Of a stretch of DNA of 64,000 nt, positions 34,568 through 43,434 are shown one piece after another. Both the position numbers and the translations under genes were made by a program. The notes under the pieces were generated by a model, which was not told where the DNA came from, searched no databases, and saw only the letters and a program-made list of their open reading frames with translations. The first letter of the stretch is position 1, and the number at the start of each line of letters is the position of its first letter. The DNA is from Bradyrhizobium daqingense (GTDB taxonomy: Bacteria; Pseudomonadota; Alphaproteobacteria; Rhizobiales; Xanthobacteraceae), in the NCBI RefSeq assembly GCF_021044685.1, contig NZ_CP088014.1:1860001-1924000 (forward strand), in the 5' to 3' direction.

Positions 34568-35227
34568 ATGGCTGGATTTGGGAACAAGGGCCGTCTGACC
34601 ACGCGGCGCGCGGCATTGACGCTGATCGGCGCGGGTGCTTTGGCGGCGGGCGGCATCACCTCGGCTTGGGCCGCTGTCGATGACGACGAGGTGCTGACCG
34701 AAGCCAAGGTGCTGCGCGATCCCGACACGCCGGTTGCCGGCAATCCCGACGGCAATATCACCATCGTCGAATGGTCCGATTACAATTGTCCCTATTGCCG
34801 CAAGCTCGAGCCCGAGCTGCGCCAGGTCGTCCAGGACGACGGCAAGGTGAGGCTGGTGATGAAGGACTGGCCGATCCTCGGGCCGGTCTCGGTCACGGCA
34901 GCGCGGAGTGCGCTCGCTGCCAAATTCCAGAACAAATATCATCCGGCCCACGACGCCCTGATCGGCGTCAGCTCGCGCCTGACCGAGCCGCGCATCAACG
35001 AGCTCCTTGCCGGCGCCGGCGTCGACATGGACCGCCTGAAACGCGATCTCACCGACCGGGGCAGCGACATCGACGCGCTGCTCAAGCGCAACAACGATCA
35101 AGCCGAAGCCTTCGGCTTCCGCGGCACGCCGTCCTTCATCGTCGGCAAGTACCGCGTCCCGGGCGTGCTCAGCATGAATGAGTTCGAGCAGGTCATTGCC
35201 GACGCGCGCAAGGCCAAGATGAACTGA
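34568..35227 (+). CDS. DsbA-like thiol-disulfide oxidoreductase with Tat-type signal
   Basis: A 219-residue thioredoxin-fold protein with the active site YNCPYCRKL (Cys74/Cys77) and the cis-Pro loop GFRGTPSFIVG near residue 182. The N-terminus has TTRRAALTLIGAGALAAGG, an RR-containing signal that fits Tat export better than Sec. It oxidises or isomerises periplasmic cysteines, and could be reoxidised by the DsbB encoded at 30147. The DsbA/DsbG choice cannot be settled. A hairpin terminator follows. Confidence 0.88.
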   Translation: MAGFGNKGRLTTRRAALTLIGAGALAAGGITSAWAAVDDDEVLTEAKVLRDPDTPVAGNPDGNITIVEWSDYNCPYCRKLEPELRQVVQDDGKVRLVMKDWPILGPVSVTAARSALAAKFQNKYHPAHDALIGVSSRLTEPRINELLAGAGVDMDRLKRDLTDRGSDIDALLKRNNDQAEAFGFRGTPSFIVGKYRVPGVLSMNEFEQVIADARKAKMN

Positions 35228-35254
35228 GCCGGCGGTCTTCATCGCGCAACACAA

Positions 35255-35285
35255 AGGCGCCGCCGCGGCGTTCGCGACGGCGCCT
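35255..35285 (+). terminator. Putative terminator hairpin after the dsbA-like gene
   Basis: The stem aggcgccg / cggcgcct encloses ccgcggcgttcgcga, 27 bases after the stop. The following bases are only weakly T-rich, so termination strength is uncertain. Confidence 0.5.
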
Positions 35286-35321
35286 CGTTCATGACGGCGC
35301 CTCGTTCAGGACCCGGTGTCG

Positions 35322-35528
35322 TTACTTCGACGAGATCCGGACCCAGTCTTTGTGCGCGCGGTCTCGCAGCGCGTCAAAGTCGGCCTTGGCGACATCCCAG
35401 TTCACGATGGTGCGATTGGTGGCCGCGACCTCGCCCCTGGCGACCGACGACGTCTGCATGGAATCATAGACGTAAACGCCGCCTGCAAGCAGCAGCGCGC
35501 CCAGGATCATTCCAAAAAAAGTCTGCAT
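35322..35528 (-). CDS. Small membrane protein (68 aa)
   Basis: A 68-residue protein with an N-terminal hydrophobic helix (MQTFFGMILGALLLAGGVYVY) and a polar C-terminal part (NRTIVNWDVAKADFDALRDR, then AHKDWVRISSK). It may be membrane anchored with the tail in the periplasm or cytoplasm. A ribosome site ggaggttcgcaa precedes the ATG. Similar short proteins occur in Bradyrhizobium; no function known. Confidence 0.72.
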   Translation of the reverse strand: MQTFFGMILGALLLAGGVYVYDSMQTSSVARGEVAATNRTIVNWDVAKADFDALRDRAHKDWVRISSK

Positions 35529-35669
35529 TTGCGAACCTCCGGTGACCGGCGATAACGTCGGCTGCGACGGACAGTTCCCGCGCTCGGGTCATCGCAGAAG
35601 GGGAGTTCGGCCCGGATCGGTCCTATGGGTCGTGGATTAACGGGCGTGGGTTGGCTATACTCGAAACTG

Positions 35670-35984
35670 ATGACGAACGACACCTCCGCAAGCCTGATCG
35701 ACAAGCTCGGCCGCAAATATCTCTGGTGGCGGCCGGTCGACGGATTGCCTTTCTCCGAAGATCGCATCGTCGCGCAAATCATGAATCTCGGGACGTATGA
35801 CGATGTTCTCCAGTTGGAGGCAGCGCTGGGACACGCCCATCTCGCAGACATCATGCTTCGCGCTGAGCCGGGCTGGTTCAGCGATCGCTCCTGGGAGTTT
35901 TGGCGCGGGCGCCTGTCATTTGCGATGGGTGCCGAACTGCCGGACAAGGCGCTACGAAGAGACTTCCATGCCGCGACGCTTTGA
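35670..35984 (+). CDS. Partner protein of AbiEii-like nucleotidyltransferase (DUF6922-like)
   Basis: A 104-residue soluble protein (MTNDTSASLIDKLGRKYLWW) with WWRPVDGLPFSEDRIVAQIM and a C-terminal RSWEFWRGRLSF. Proteins of this size and composition sit upstream of AbiEii-type nucleotidyltransferases, where they are thought to act as a partner or antitoxin; the DUF6922 label is from memory. It overlaps the next gene by 17 bases. The start at 35670 gives a compact protein; 15 codons upstream is another ATG. Confidence 0.68.
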   Translation: MTNDTSASLIDKLGRKYLWWRPVDGLPFSEDRIVAQIMNLGTYDDVLQLEAALGHAHLADIMLRAEPGWFSDRSWEFWRGRLSFAMGAELPDKALRRDFHAATL

Positions 35985-36546
35985 GCCGAGACTGTCGATC
36001 CTGCCCGCTGCTCAATGCGAAATCTGGCCTCTGCTTGCTCCTTCGCGGAATCTACAGCTCGTCCTCTACGGCGGCACGGCCATTGCCCTTCAACTGGGAC
36101 ATCGCGAGTCGCTCGATTTCGATTTCTTTTGCTCCGCGGCGCTGAACAAGGAGCAAGTCCATGCGCAGTTCCGCTTCGTCGACGGCGCCGCCGTCCTTCA
36201 GGATGCTCCCAACACATTGGTGGTCTCGGCCAACATGCCCTCAGGCCCGGTGAAGGTTTCCTTTTTCGGACGCATTGGCTTCGGTCGTGTCAACGACCCC
36301 ATGCCAACCGCAGATGGCACGATGTTCGTAGCCTCGCTCGAGGATTTGCTGGCCACCAAACTTAAGGCGACGCTCGATCGAGCCGAGGCCAAGGACTACC
36401 GGGACATCGCCGAGATGATCTCTGCGGGGGTATCATTGCCGCGAGGGATCTCGGCATTCCGGGAGATGTTCGGTGGCGAGCCCGCGCAGGTGCTGCGCGC
36501 AATAGGATTCTTCGAAGATGGACCTTCGCAGTCTGAGCGGGACTGA
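35968..36546 (+). CDS. AbiEii/AbiGii-like nucleotidyltransferase
   Basis: A 192-residue nucleotidyltransferase-fold protein. The motif LYGGTAIALQLGHRESLDFD with Gly35-Gly36 and Asp50/Asp52 is the NTase signature GG-x-DxD, and LLATKLKATLDRAEAKDYRD follows in the helix that carries the conserved Lys and Asp. AbiEii toxins block translation by modifying tRNA or proteins, though many homologues have other roles. The overlap with the upstream gene supports a two-gene toxin-antitoxin-type operon; abortive-infection function is inferred only. Confidence 0.8.
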   Translation: MPRRFEPRLSILPAAQCEIWPLLAPSRNLQLVLYGGTAIALQLGHRESLDFDFFCSAALNKEQVHAQFRFVDGAAVLQDAPNTLVVSANMPSGPVKVSFFGRIGFGRVNDPMPTADGTMFVASLEDLLATKLKATLDRAEAKDYRDIAEMISAGVSLPRGISAFREMFGGEPAQVLRAIGFFEDGPSQSERD

Positions 36547-36616
36547 TCGCCAAACCCTGCGGGAGGCCCGGGATCGCGTGGACGTATTGCCCAATGTGTC
36601 TCTCAAGCAGAGCCTC

Positions 36617-37699
36617 TTATGAGGACCGCTGAGTCCCATTCAGCCATTCCAGCAGCTCCGCGTTGATCTCGCGCGGATAGGTGTGGCTGAGGTCGTCGAT
36701 CTCGCGGTAGATGACATCGGCGCCGGCGGCCGAGAGCGCCGCCTGCGTCTGCCGCGCGGTCTGCACCGGAAACATCCAGTCGAGCTTGCCGTGCGTGATG
36801 AAGACGGGCAGGCCCTGCAGGCGCGCGGCGTCCGCCATCTCCGCCATCAGCGGATGGAAGGTCGCCGACACCGGCGCAAGATGGGTGAAGGGCGAGGCGC
36901 CGTCGAGACCAGTGACGTAGCAGAAGGTGCCGCCGTCACTCATGCCGGTCAGCAGCATGCGCGAGGCATCGACGCTCCAGCGGCTGCGCACGCTCTCGAG
37001 GATGCGCATGAGGTTGGGGGTGTCGGCGTCATCGCCCATCAGCGCCCAGGTCGGGCCGGTCGCGGTCGGGGCCACCAATATTGCGCCGAGACTACGGGCG
37101 TCGCGCAGCCAGCTCCACAGGAAGCCGCGACCGTTGCCGCTGCCGCCGTGCAGCACCATCACCAGCGGCATGGCACGCTCGGGCGTGTAATATTCGGGCA
37201 CGTAAGCAGAGAAGCCGCCGCGGCGGCCGGGCTCGTTGTGGTCGTGGAAGATGCCGGTGTGCTCGCTCGCGCCAGCTTCCAGTCGTGAAAGCAAATCACC
37301 GTTCTCGCGATTGGCGGCGTTGAGGAAGAAGCTGCTCACTGGAGGAAACTGCGCCGCCAGCGGATAAAGCGCCTCCTGTGCGCGCGGCACGTGGCGTAGC
37401 GCGCGGAACACCGCGACGAGATCGCCATTGCCGCGCTCGACCTCGCGAATGCCGGCAAAGGCGGCGAGCGTCTCGTCGCAGGCCCTATCGAGCTGGCCGC
37501 GCAGTCCGGCGAACTGCTCCGGCCAGTCGCCGCTCGCCGCGCGCGCCGTTTGCAGCGTCTCGTCCGGCGCACCGATCGCGTTCATCACGGAAGCAAAGGC
37601 CGGCGGATGCAAATGCCGCTGGAAGAAGCCGAGCGCTTCCAGAGCATTGAGCAGCGGCGGCAGCACGGCCACGATGTCGTCCACCACGGCCTCTGTCAT
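36617..37699 (-). CDS. Alpha/beta serine esterase with N-terminal extension
   Basis: A 360-residue protein. Residues 1-150 form a helical domain of unknown fold; residues 160-360 are an alpha/beta hydrolase of the carboxylesterase/PHB-depolymerase type. LHGGSGNGRGFLWSW is the oxyanion region, GMSDGGTF carries Ser254, GKLDWMFPV holds Asp307 and LSHTYPRE holds His339, completing a triad. There is no signal peptide, so it is probably cytoplasmic. It is 20 bases downstream of the HtrA-like gene on the same strand, so the two likely form an operon. Confidence 0.82.
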   Translation of the reverse strand: MTEAVVDDIVAVLPPLLNALEALGFFQRHLHPPAFASVMNAIGAPDETLQTARAASGDWPEQFAGLRGQLDRACDETLAAFAGIREVERGNGDLVAVFRALRHVPRAQEALYPLAAQFPPVSSFFLNAANRENGDLLSRLEAGASEHTGIFHDHNEPGRRGGFSAYVPEYYTPERAMPLVMVLHGGSGNGRGFLWSWLRDARSLGAILVAPTATGPTWALMGDDADTPNLMRILESVRSRWSVDASRMLLTGMSDGGTFCYVTGLDGASPFTHLAPVSATFHPLMAEMADAARLQGLPVFITHGKLDWMFPVQTARQTQAALSAAGADVIYREIDDLSHTYPREINAELLEWLNGTQRSS

Positions 37700-37719
37700 C
37701 GCGGCTTCCTCAGTTGGGA

Positions 37720-38691
37720 TCAATGCAGCTTCGGCGCCTTCAACAGCTTGAAGCGATCGGTCGAGGTGACCGTGACATCGAAGGTGACGCCTTCGTGATG
37801 CACGGTGAGCGGCACGTCGACACCGGCGGCGCCGAGCGCCCACATCTTCTTGTAGAACGCGGTCTGGCTCGTGATCTTGTCGCCGTTCACGGCGAGGATG
37901 ACGTCGCCGGTCTTGAGCTCGGCACGGGCGGCCGGACCATTGGCGGAGATCCCGATCACCACCACGCGGTTGTCGATCTCGGTCGAGTAGAGTCCAAGCC
38001 AGGGCCGTGCCGGCTTGTTGACGCGACCGAATTTGCGCAGGTCATCGAGGATCGGCTTCAGGAGGTCGATCGGCACGATCATGTTGACGTGCTCGGCCTT
38101 GCCGTCGCGTTCGCGTTCGAGCTGGAGCGAACCGATCCCGATCAATTCGCCGCGTTCGTTGAGGAGCGCCGTGCCGCCCCAGTTCGGGTGCGCGGGATAG
38201 GTGAAGACGGCCTCATCCAACAGATATTCCCAGTAGCCGGCGAATTCCTGCTTGGCCACGATCTGGCTTGCGACCGACCGCGTCCGCCCGCCGGCGCCGC
38301 CGACCACGACGCGGTCGCCGATCCGGGTTTCCGCCGAGCTGCCGAGCGGCAAGGGCTCGACGTCGAGACGGCCGAGCGCCTGCACGAGGCCGAAGCCGGT
38401 GACGGAATCGAAGCCGAGCGCATGCCCTTCGACCACGCGCCCGTCGCCGAGGTGCAGCCAGACGGATTCCGCCTCGGTGATGAGGTAGCCGATGGTGAGC
38501 ACCAGCCCGTCGTCGATCACGACGCCGTTGCCGGCGCGTTCGGTGCCCAGCGTCTCGGCGCTGAAGGCGTCCGGCGGGATGATGGCGTGCAGGCCGACGA
38601 CGGAGCCGAGCGCGCGGTCGAGATCGAAACCATAGTCGCTCGCGCGCGGCTGGTTCGCCGGCGGCACTCTCCATTCGGTCAGTGCGGGCAT
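37720..38691 (-). CDS. HtrA/DegP-like PDZ protein with lost catalytic triad (pseudoprotease)
   Basis: A 323-residue protein with a trypsin-like domain (about residues 30-220) and a PDZ domain (230-320, KTGDVILAVNGDKI). All three catalytic positions of HtrA are changed: LTIGYL has Tyr69 for the His of the LTNxHV motif, DSVTGFGL has Gly99 for the Asp, and PNWGGTALLN has Trp171 for the Ser of GNSGG. No signal peptide is evident (MPALTEWRVPPANQPRASDY), unlike periplasmic HtrA. It likely serves as a binding or scaffold protein, perhaps for the esterase encoded downstream. Confidence 0.84.
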   Translation of the reverse strand: MPALTEWRVPPANQPRASDYGFDLDRALGSVVGLHAIIPPDAFSAETLGTERAGNGVVIDDGLVLTIGYLITEAESVWLHLGDGRVVEGHALGFDSVTGFGLVQALGRLDVEPLPLGSSAETRIGDRVVVGGAGGRTRSVASQIVAKQEFAGYWEYLLDEAVFTYPAHPNWGGTALLNERGELIGIGSLQLERERDGKAEHVNMIVPIDLLKPILDDLRKFGRVNKPARPWLGLYSTEIDNRVVVIGISANGPAARAELKTGDVILAVNGDKITSQTAFYKKMWALGAAGVDVPLTVHHEGVTFDVTVTSTDRFKLLKAPKLH

Positions 38692-38973
38692 GGAGTTCTC
38701 CTGGCTGAGAGCATCGCTCCGCCGTAGTCCGCGGAACGAAGCGCGAAGCACGCATAATTTAGGCCGGAGCAGGCCGTCTTGAAAGCCTCGTCCCGCAACT
38801 ATTCGGGAGAACGTCGTGTGAAATCCTCGAAAGGCACGAGAACACCTCGGGCAAAGGGGACATCATCGATCCGGCAGCGGCCGCATGGCTGCTGTCCGGC
38901 GAGGTGCTAGGCGCCGTGCAACGAAGCTGCTAACCATTGCCGCTTCGTTGAACTTGGGATCACGGACCGAAGC

Positions 38974-40392
38974 ATGGATAACCGCAGCGACATCTGGCGT
39001 GGCGTCGACACGATCAAGGCACGTTTCATCGACCTCAGCGACAGGGTCTGGGGCATGCCCGAAGTGTGCTACACCGAGGCGCGGTCCGCCGCCGAGCATC
39101 TCGCCGAGCTGCGTCATCAGGGTTTCCGTATCACCGAGCAGGTTGCCGGCATTCCGACCGCGGTGATGGGCGAGTGGGGCGAGGGCGGTCCGGTCATCGC
39201 CTTCATGGGTGAGTATGACGCGCTGCCGGGATTGAGCCAGGAGGCCGGCGTCGCCGAGCATCGTCCGATCGAGGCTGGTGGCCATGGCCATGGCTGCGGA
39301 CATAATCTGCTCGGTTCCGCGGCGTTGCTCGCCGCGACCGCGGTGAAGGACTGGCTCGGCGAGAACAAAGTGCCGGGACGCGTGCGCTATTACGGCTGCC
39401 CTGCAGAAGAGGGTGGCGCGGCCAAGGCCTTCATGGTGCGCTCCGGCGCGTTCGAAGATGCCGACATCGCCATCACCTGGCATCCGCACAGCTTCTGGGA
39501 AGTCGCGGTGACGCCCTCGCTCGCCAACACGCGCGCGGACTTCATCTTCACCGGCCGCACCTCGCATGCGGCGGCCTCGCCGCATCTGGGGCGCTCCGCG
39601 CTCGATGCGGTCGAGCTGATGAACGTCGGCGTGAACTACATGCGCGAGCACATGCCGAGCGACGCGCGCGTGCATTATGCGTTGCTCGACACCGGCGGCA
39701 TCGCGCCCAACGTGGTGCAGGCCCATGCGCGGGTGCGCTATTCGATCCGCGCCCGCGATCTTCCCGGCATGAACGAGCTGGTCGAGCGCGTGTCCAAGAT
39801 CGCGCAGGGCGCAGCCCTGATGACCGAGACCAAGGTGGAGATGAAGATCATCTCCGCGGTTTCCAACATCCTGCCGAACACGCCGCTGGAACAAGCGCTG
39901 CACCGGGTGATGGAAGAGCTCGGGCCGCCGCATTTCGACGAAGCGGACAAGAGCTTTGCCCGCCAGATCCGGGCGACGCTGAGCGACAAGGACATCTCCT
40001 CGGTCTATTACGCGATCGGGATGGAGCCGACCGATCGGCCGCTGGCCGACTTCCTGGTGCCGCTGGATGCCAAGCGCAACCCGCTGGTGGGCTCGACCGA
40101 TGTCGGCGACGTGAGCTGGGTGGTGCCGACCGTGCAGGTTCACGCACCGACGGTTGCAATCGGCACGCCCTTCCACACCTGGCAGGTGGTGGCTCAGGGC
40201 AAGAGTGCCCATGCCCACAAGGCCATGGTGCAGGCGGCCAAGGCAATGGCCGGTCTCGGCATCAAGGCGCTGACGGATTCGGAGCTGATCAAGGCCGCGA
40301 AGGCGGACCTTCAAAAGCGGACGGCCAAGACGCCTTACGTTTGTCCGTTGCCGGACCACGTCGCACCGCCGCTCGACATGTCCGTGGCGTAG
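38974..40392 (+). CDS. M20 family amidohydrolase (AbgB-like)
   Basis: A 472-residue metallopeptidase of the M20 family, close to the p-aminobenzoyl-glutamate hydrolase subunit AbgB. The metal-site blocks are GEYDALPGLSQE, GGHGHGCGHNLLGSAALLAA, CPAEEGGAAKAFM and the dimerisation/lid motif GRTSHAAASPHLG. It probably hydrolyses an N-acyl or dipeptide-like amide in the cytoplasm. It lies 261 bases before a complete oligopeptide ABC importer in the same direction; the importer may supply its substrate. Confidence 0.9.
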   Translation: MDNRSDIWRGVDTIKARFIDLSDRVWGMPEVCYTEARSAAEHLAELRHQGFRITEQVAGIPTAVMGEWGEGGPVIAFMGEYDALPGLSQEAGVAEHRPIEAGGHGHGCGHNLLGSAALLAATAVKDWLGENKVPGRVRYYGCPAEEGGAAKAFMVRSGAFEDADIAITWHPHSFWEVAVTPSLANTRADFIFTGRTSHAAASPHLGRSALDAVELMNVGVNYMREHMPSDARVHYALLDTGGIAPNVVQAHARVRYSIRARDLPGMNELVERVSKIAQGAALMTETKVEMKIISAVSNILPNTPLEQALHRVMEELGPPHFDEADKSFARQIRATLSDKDISSVYYAIGMEPTDRPLADFLVPLDAKRNPLVGSTDVGDVSWVVPTVQVHAPTVAIGTPFHTWQVVAQGKSAHAHKAMVQAAKAMAGLGIKALTDSELIKAAKADLQKRTAKTPYVCPLPDHVAPPLDMSVA

Positions 40393-40447
40393 AATTCGCC
40401 TCGATACTTCGTCTGATCCGGCGAACAAATTTTCCGCAGTGCAGCGC

Positions 40448-40477
40448 GCAATCCAGCATGTTTTGATGCTGGATTGC
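40448..40477. promoter_or_regulatory. Perfect 12-bp hairpin upstream of the peptide importer
   Basis: gcaatccagcat and atgctggattgc pair perfectly around the loop gttttg. It lies between the amidohydrolase stop and the solute-binding protein start, without a T-run. It may be a leader structure or a processing site for the importer mRNA. Confidence 0.55.
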
Positions 40478-40653
40478 CGAACGGATGGGCTGCCGGAACG
40501 CGATTTTGCCCAACAGACAGCCACAAGACCGTTTGCACACACACGGTCCCAGTTGACGTGCACCCCATTCAGTGTGCCATCTACTGCCAGCGAAATGGGC
40601 GGCCCCGCGTCACGGCCGCCTTCATCACTATGGGAACCAGACGGGGGACAACC

Positions 40654-42444
40654 ATGCTGGATAAAGAACTGCGTTCGATGATCGGCCAGGTGAAGGATGG
40701 GCGTATGGATCGCCGCGCCTTCATCAAGCGCATGGCGGCCGTCGGTCTCACCGCACCCTTGGCCAATCAGGTCCTCGCGCTCGGCGGTGTTGCCATGGCC
40801 CAGGGCACGTCCCCCTATAAGCCGACCAAGCGCGGCGGTGGCGGTGCACTGAAGTTGTTGTGGTGGCAGGGGCCGACCTTGCTCAATCCGCATTTCGCTA
40901 CCGGTACCAAGGACCAGGACGGCTCGCGCCTGTTCTACGAGCCGCTCGCCTGCTGGGATCCGGACGGCAACATGAAGCTGGTGCTGGCATCCGAAATTCC
41001 CTCGACCCAGAACGGCCTGCTGGCCGCCGACGGCAAGTCGGTGACGTGGAAGCTGAAGCCCGGCGTGAAATGGCACGACGGCAAGCCGTTCTCGGCCGAT
41101 GACGTCGTCTTCACCTGGGAGTACATCAAAGACCCGGCGACAGCGGCGGTCACCGTGGCGACCTATCGTGACATCACGGTGGAGAAGGTCGATGATCTGA
41201 CGGTCCGCATCACCTTCAACAAGCCGACGCCATTCTGGGCTGACGCCTTCGTCGGTGCGACCGGTCAGATCCTGCCCAAGCACCTGTTCGCCGAGTACAA
41301 GGGCTCCAAGTCCCGTGAGGCGCCGAACAACCTCGCGCCGGTCGGCACCGGTCCTTACAAATTCCTCGAGTTCAAGCCCGGCGATCTGATCCGCGGCGAG
41401 ATCAACAAAGACTATCACATGCCGAACCGTCCTTATTTCGACACGCTCGAGATGAAGGGCGGCGGTGACGCGGTCTCGGCTGCACGCGCGGTGATCCAGA
41501 CCGGTGAATATGATTTCGGCTGGAACATCCAGGTCGAGGACGACGTTCTGCTGCGCCTGGAGAAGGGCGGCAAAGGCAAGACCATCTATGCCGTGGGCGG
41601 CGATACCGAGTTCATCGCGCTGAACTTCACCGACCCGAATACGGAAGTCGACGGCGAACGCTCGTCGATGAAGACCAAGCATCCGCTGTTCTCAGATCCG
41701 GCCGTGCGCAAGGCGCTGTCGCTGCTGGTCGATCGCGACTCCATCAAGAAGGCGATCTACGGACGCGCCGGCCGTACCACCGCGAACTTCCTCAACGGCC
41801 CGGAAAAGTTCGTCTCCAAGAACACCTCCTGGGAGTTCAGCGTCGAGAAGGCCTCGAAGATCCTCGACGATGCCGGCTGGAAGCCCGGCGCGGACGGTAT
41901 CCGCGAGAAGGACGGCAAGAAGCTGAAGCTCTTGTATCAGACCTCGATCAACGGTCCGCGTCAGAAGACGCAGGCGATCGTCAAGCAGGCCTGCCAGAAG
42001 GCCGGCATCGACGTCGAGCTGAAGTCGGTCGTGGCCTCGGTGTTCTTCTCGTCGGACGTCGCCAATCCCGACACCTACGCGAAGTTCTACGCCGACATCG
42101 AGATGTTCCAGATCCCGATGAGCCAGCCGGATCCGGCCCAGCACATGCGCCGCTATCATTCGGCCAATGTGGCGACCAAGGAGAACAAGTGGCAGGGCAC
42201 CAACTTCCCGCGCTACGTCAACAAGGAGTATGACGCCACCATCGACGCCGCCGACGGCGAGATGGATCCGGTCAAGCGCGCCGCGCTCTACATCAAGGCC
42301 AACGACCTGCTGTTCCAGGACACCGTGTTCATTCCGGCGCAGCACCGGCTCAAGGTCGAGGCGACCGCGAATACGCTGCGCCCGGTGATCTCGGGCTGGG
42401 CCAACGAAACCGACAACCTGTTCGACTGGTACCGCGAGGAATGA
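40654..42444 (+). CDS. Peptide ABC transporter substrate-binding protein (Tat-exported)
   Basis: A 596-residue SBP_bac_5 family protein. The N-terminus shows MDRRAFIKRMAAVGLTAPLA, a canonical Tat signal with the pattern RRxFIK. Family motifs include GKSVTWKLKPGVKWHDGKPF, SADDVVFTWEYIKDP, PVGTGPYKFLEFKPGD and KALSLLVDRDSIKKA. It captures oligopeptides or a similar compound in the periplasm. The ATG at 40654 follows gggggaca; the frame continues upstream but without a plausible start. It is the first gene of the five-gene importer. Confidence 0.93.
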   Translation: MLDKELRSMIGQVKDGRMDRRAFIKRMAAVGLTAPLANQVLALGGVAMAQGTSPYKPTKRGGGGALKLLWWQGPTLLNPHFATGTKDQDGSRLFYEPLACWDPDGNMKLVLASEIPSTQNGLLAADGKSVTWKLKPGVKWHDGKPFSADDVVFTWEYIKDPATAAVTVATYRDITVEKVDDLTVRITFNKPTPFWADAFVGATGQILPKHLFAEYKGSKSREAPNNLAPVGTGPYKFLEFKPGDLIRGEINKDYHMPNRPYFDTLEMKGGGDAVSAARAVIQTGEYDFGWNIQVEDDVLLRLEKGGKGKTIYAVGGDTEFIALNFTDPNTEVDGERSSMKTKHPLFSDPAVRKALSLLVDRDSIKKAIYGRAGRTTANFLNGPEKFVSKNTSWEFSVEKASKILDDAGWKPGADGIREKDGKKLKLLYQTSINGPRQKTQAIVKQACQKAGIDVELKSVVASVFFSSDVANPDTYAKFYADIEMFQIPMSQPDPAQHMRRYHSANVATKENKWQGTNFPRYVNKEYDATIDAADGEMDPVKRAALYIKANDLLFQDTVFIPAQHRLKVEATANTLRPVISGWANETDNLFDWYREE

Positions 42445-42474
42445 TCCCCCAACTCTAGACGGGGCCCTTCCCTC

Positions 42475-43434
42475 ATGAGCCAATACGTCCTGCGTCGCCT
42501 GATGATCGCGATTCCGAGCCTGCTCGGAATCTCGGTCGTGCTGTTCGTCGTGCTCGCGCTCGCGCCCGGCGATCCGTTCTCCGAACTGGCGACCAACCCG
42601 AACGTGCCGCCCGAAGTTCAGGCTGCGCTTCGGGCCAAGTTCGGCCTGGATGATCCGATCTACCTGCGCTATCTGCACTGGCTCAACGCCATGCTGCACG
42701 GCGACTGGGGTTTTTCGTTCGTCAGCCGGATGAATGTCGATACGCTCATCCTCCAGCGCCTTCCGACCACGCTCTACGTGATCGGGTCGGCGCAGATCCT
42801 GGCGCTGATGGTCGCGATTCCCGTCGGCGTCTATGCTGCGACCAAGCCGTATTCGCTGTTCGACCAGGTCGCCAATACCCTCGCTTTCGTCGGCTTCTCG
42901 CTGCCGACCTTCTTCACCGGCATCCTGTTCATCCTGATCTTCTCGGTCACGCTGGACTGGCTGCCGTTCGTCTACACCACCGACATCAAGGCGACCGGCA
43001 TCCGCTGGTTCCTTGAGATGATCCGGCAGGCGATCATGCCGGTGGCGGTGCTCGGCCTGTTCCAGGCGGCGTCGATGACGCGCTTCGTGCGCTCGGCGAT
43101 GCTTGACGTCATCCGGCTGGACTATGTCACCACGGCGCGGGCCAAGGGCCTCGGCCAAGCCAAGGTCATCGTCAAGCACGTGATGCGCAACGCCATGATC
43201 CCGGTCGTCACGCTCATCGCGCTGCAGATGCCCGCGGTTTTCGGCGGCGCCATCGTCACCGAGCAGATCTTCCGCATTCCCGGCATCGGCTCGCTGCTGA
43301 TCTCCTCCATCCTTTCCAACGACACGCCGGTGGTGATGGCCGTCACCTTCGTCTTCGCGTGCCTCGTCGTGCTGTTCAATCTCATCGCGGACGTCCTTTA
43401 TGGCTGGCTTGACCCTCGCATCTCCCTCCGCTGA
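42475..43434 (+). CDS. Peptide ABC transporter permease (DppB-like)
   Basis: A 319-residue inner-membrane permease with about six transmembrane segments. The N-terminus YVLRRLMIAIPSLLGISVVL and the EAA loop SAMLDVIRLDYVTTARAKGL (ATPase contact) match OppB/DppB. It forms the translocation channel with the next gene's product, whose start codon lies inside the end of this gene (35-base overlap). Confidence 0.93.
   Translation: MSQYVLRRLMIAIPSLLGISVVLFVVLALAPGDPFSELATNPNVPPEVQAALRAKFGLDDPIYLRYLHWLNAMLHGDWGFSFVSRMNVDTLILQRLPTTLYVIGSAQILALMVAIPVGVYAATKPYSLFDQVANTLAFVGFSLPTFFTGILFILIFSVTLDWLPFVYTTDIKATGIRWFLEMIRQAIMPVAVLGLFQAASMTRFVRSAMLDVIRLDYVTTARAKGLGQAKVIVKHVMRNAMIPVVTLIALQMPAVFGGAIVTEQIFRIPGIGSLLISSILSNDTPVVMAVTFVFACLVVLFNLIADVLYGWLDPRISLR

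Noticed and set aside
38692..38973. Possible short gene in the 282-base gap before the amidohydrolase
   Set aside because: The only frame with a GTG start gives about 30 residues without pattern; nothing convincing is seen.
38863..41682. A 939-codon open frame on the minus strand opposite the amidohydrolase and peptide-binding genes
   Set aside because: It is antisense to two clearly recognisable proteins and shows no domain pattern.
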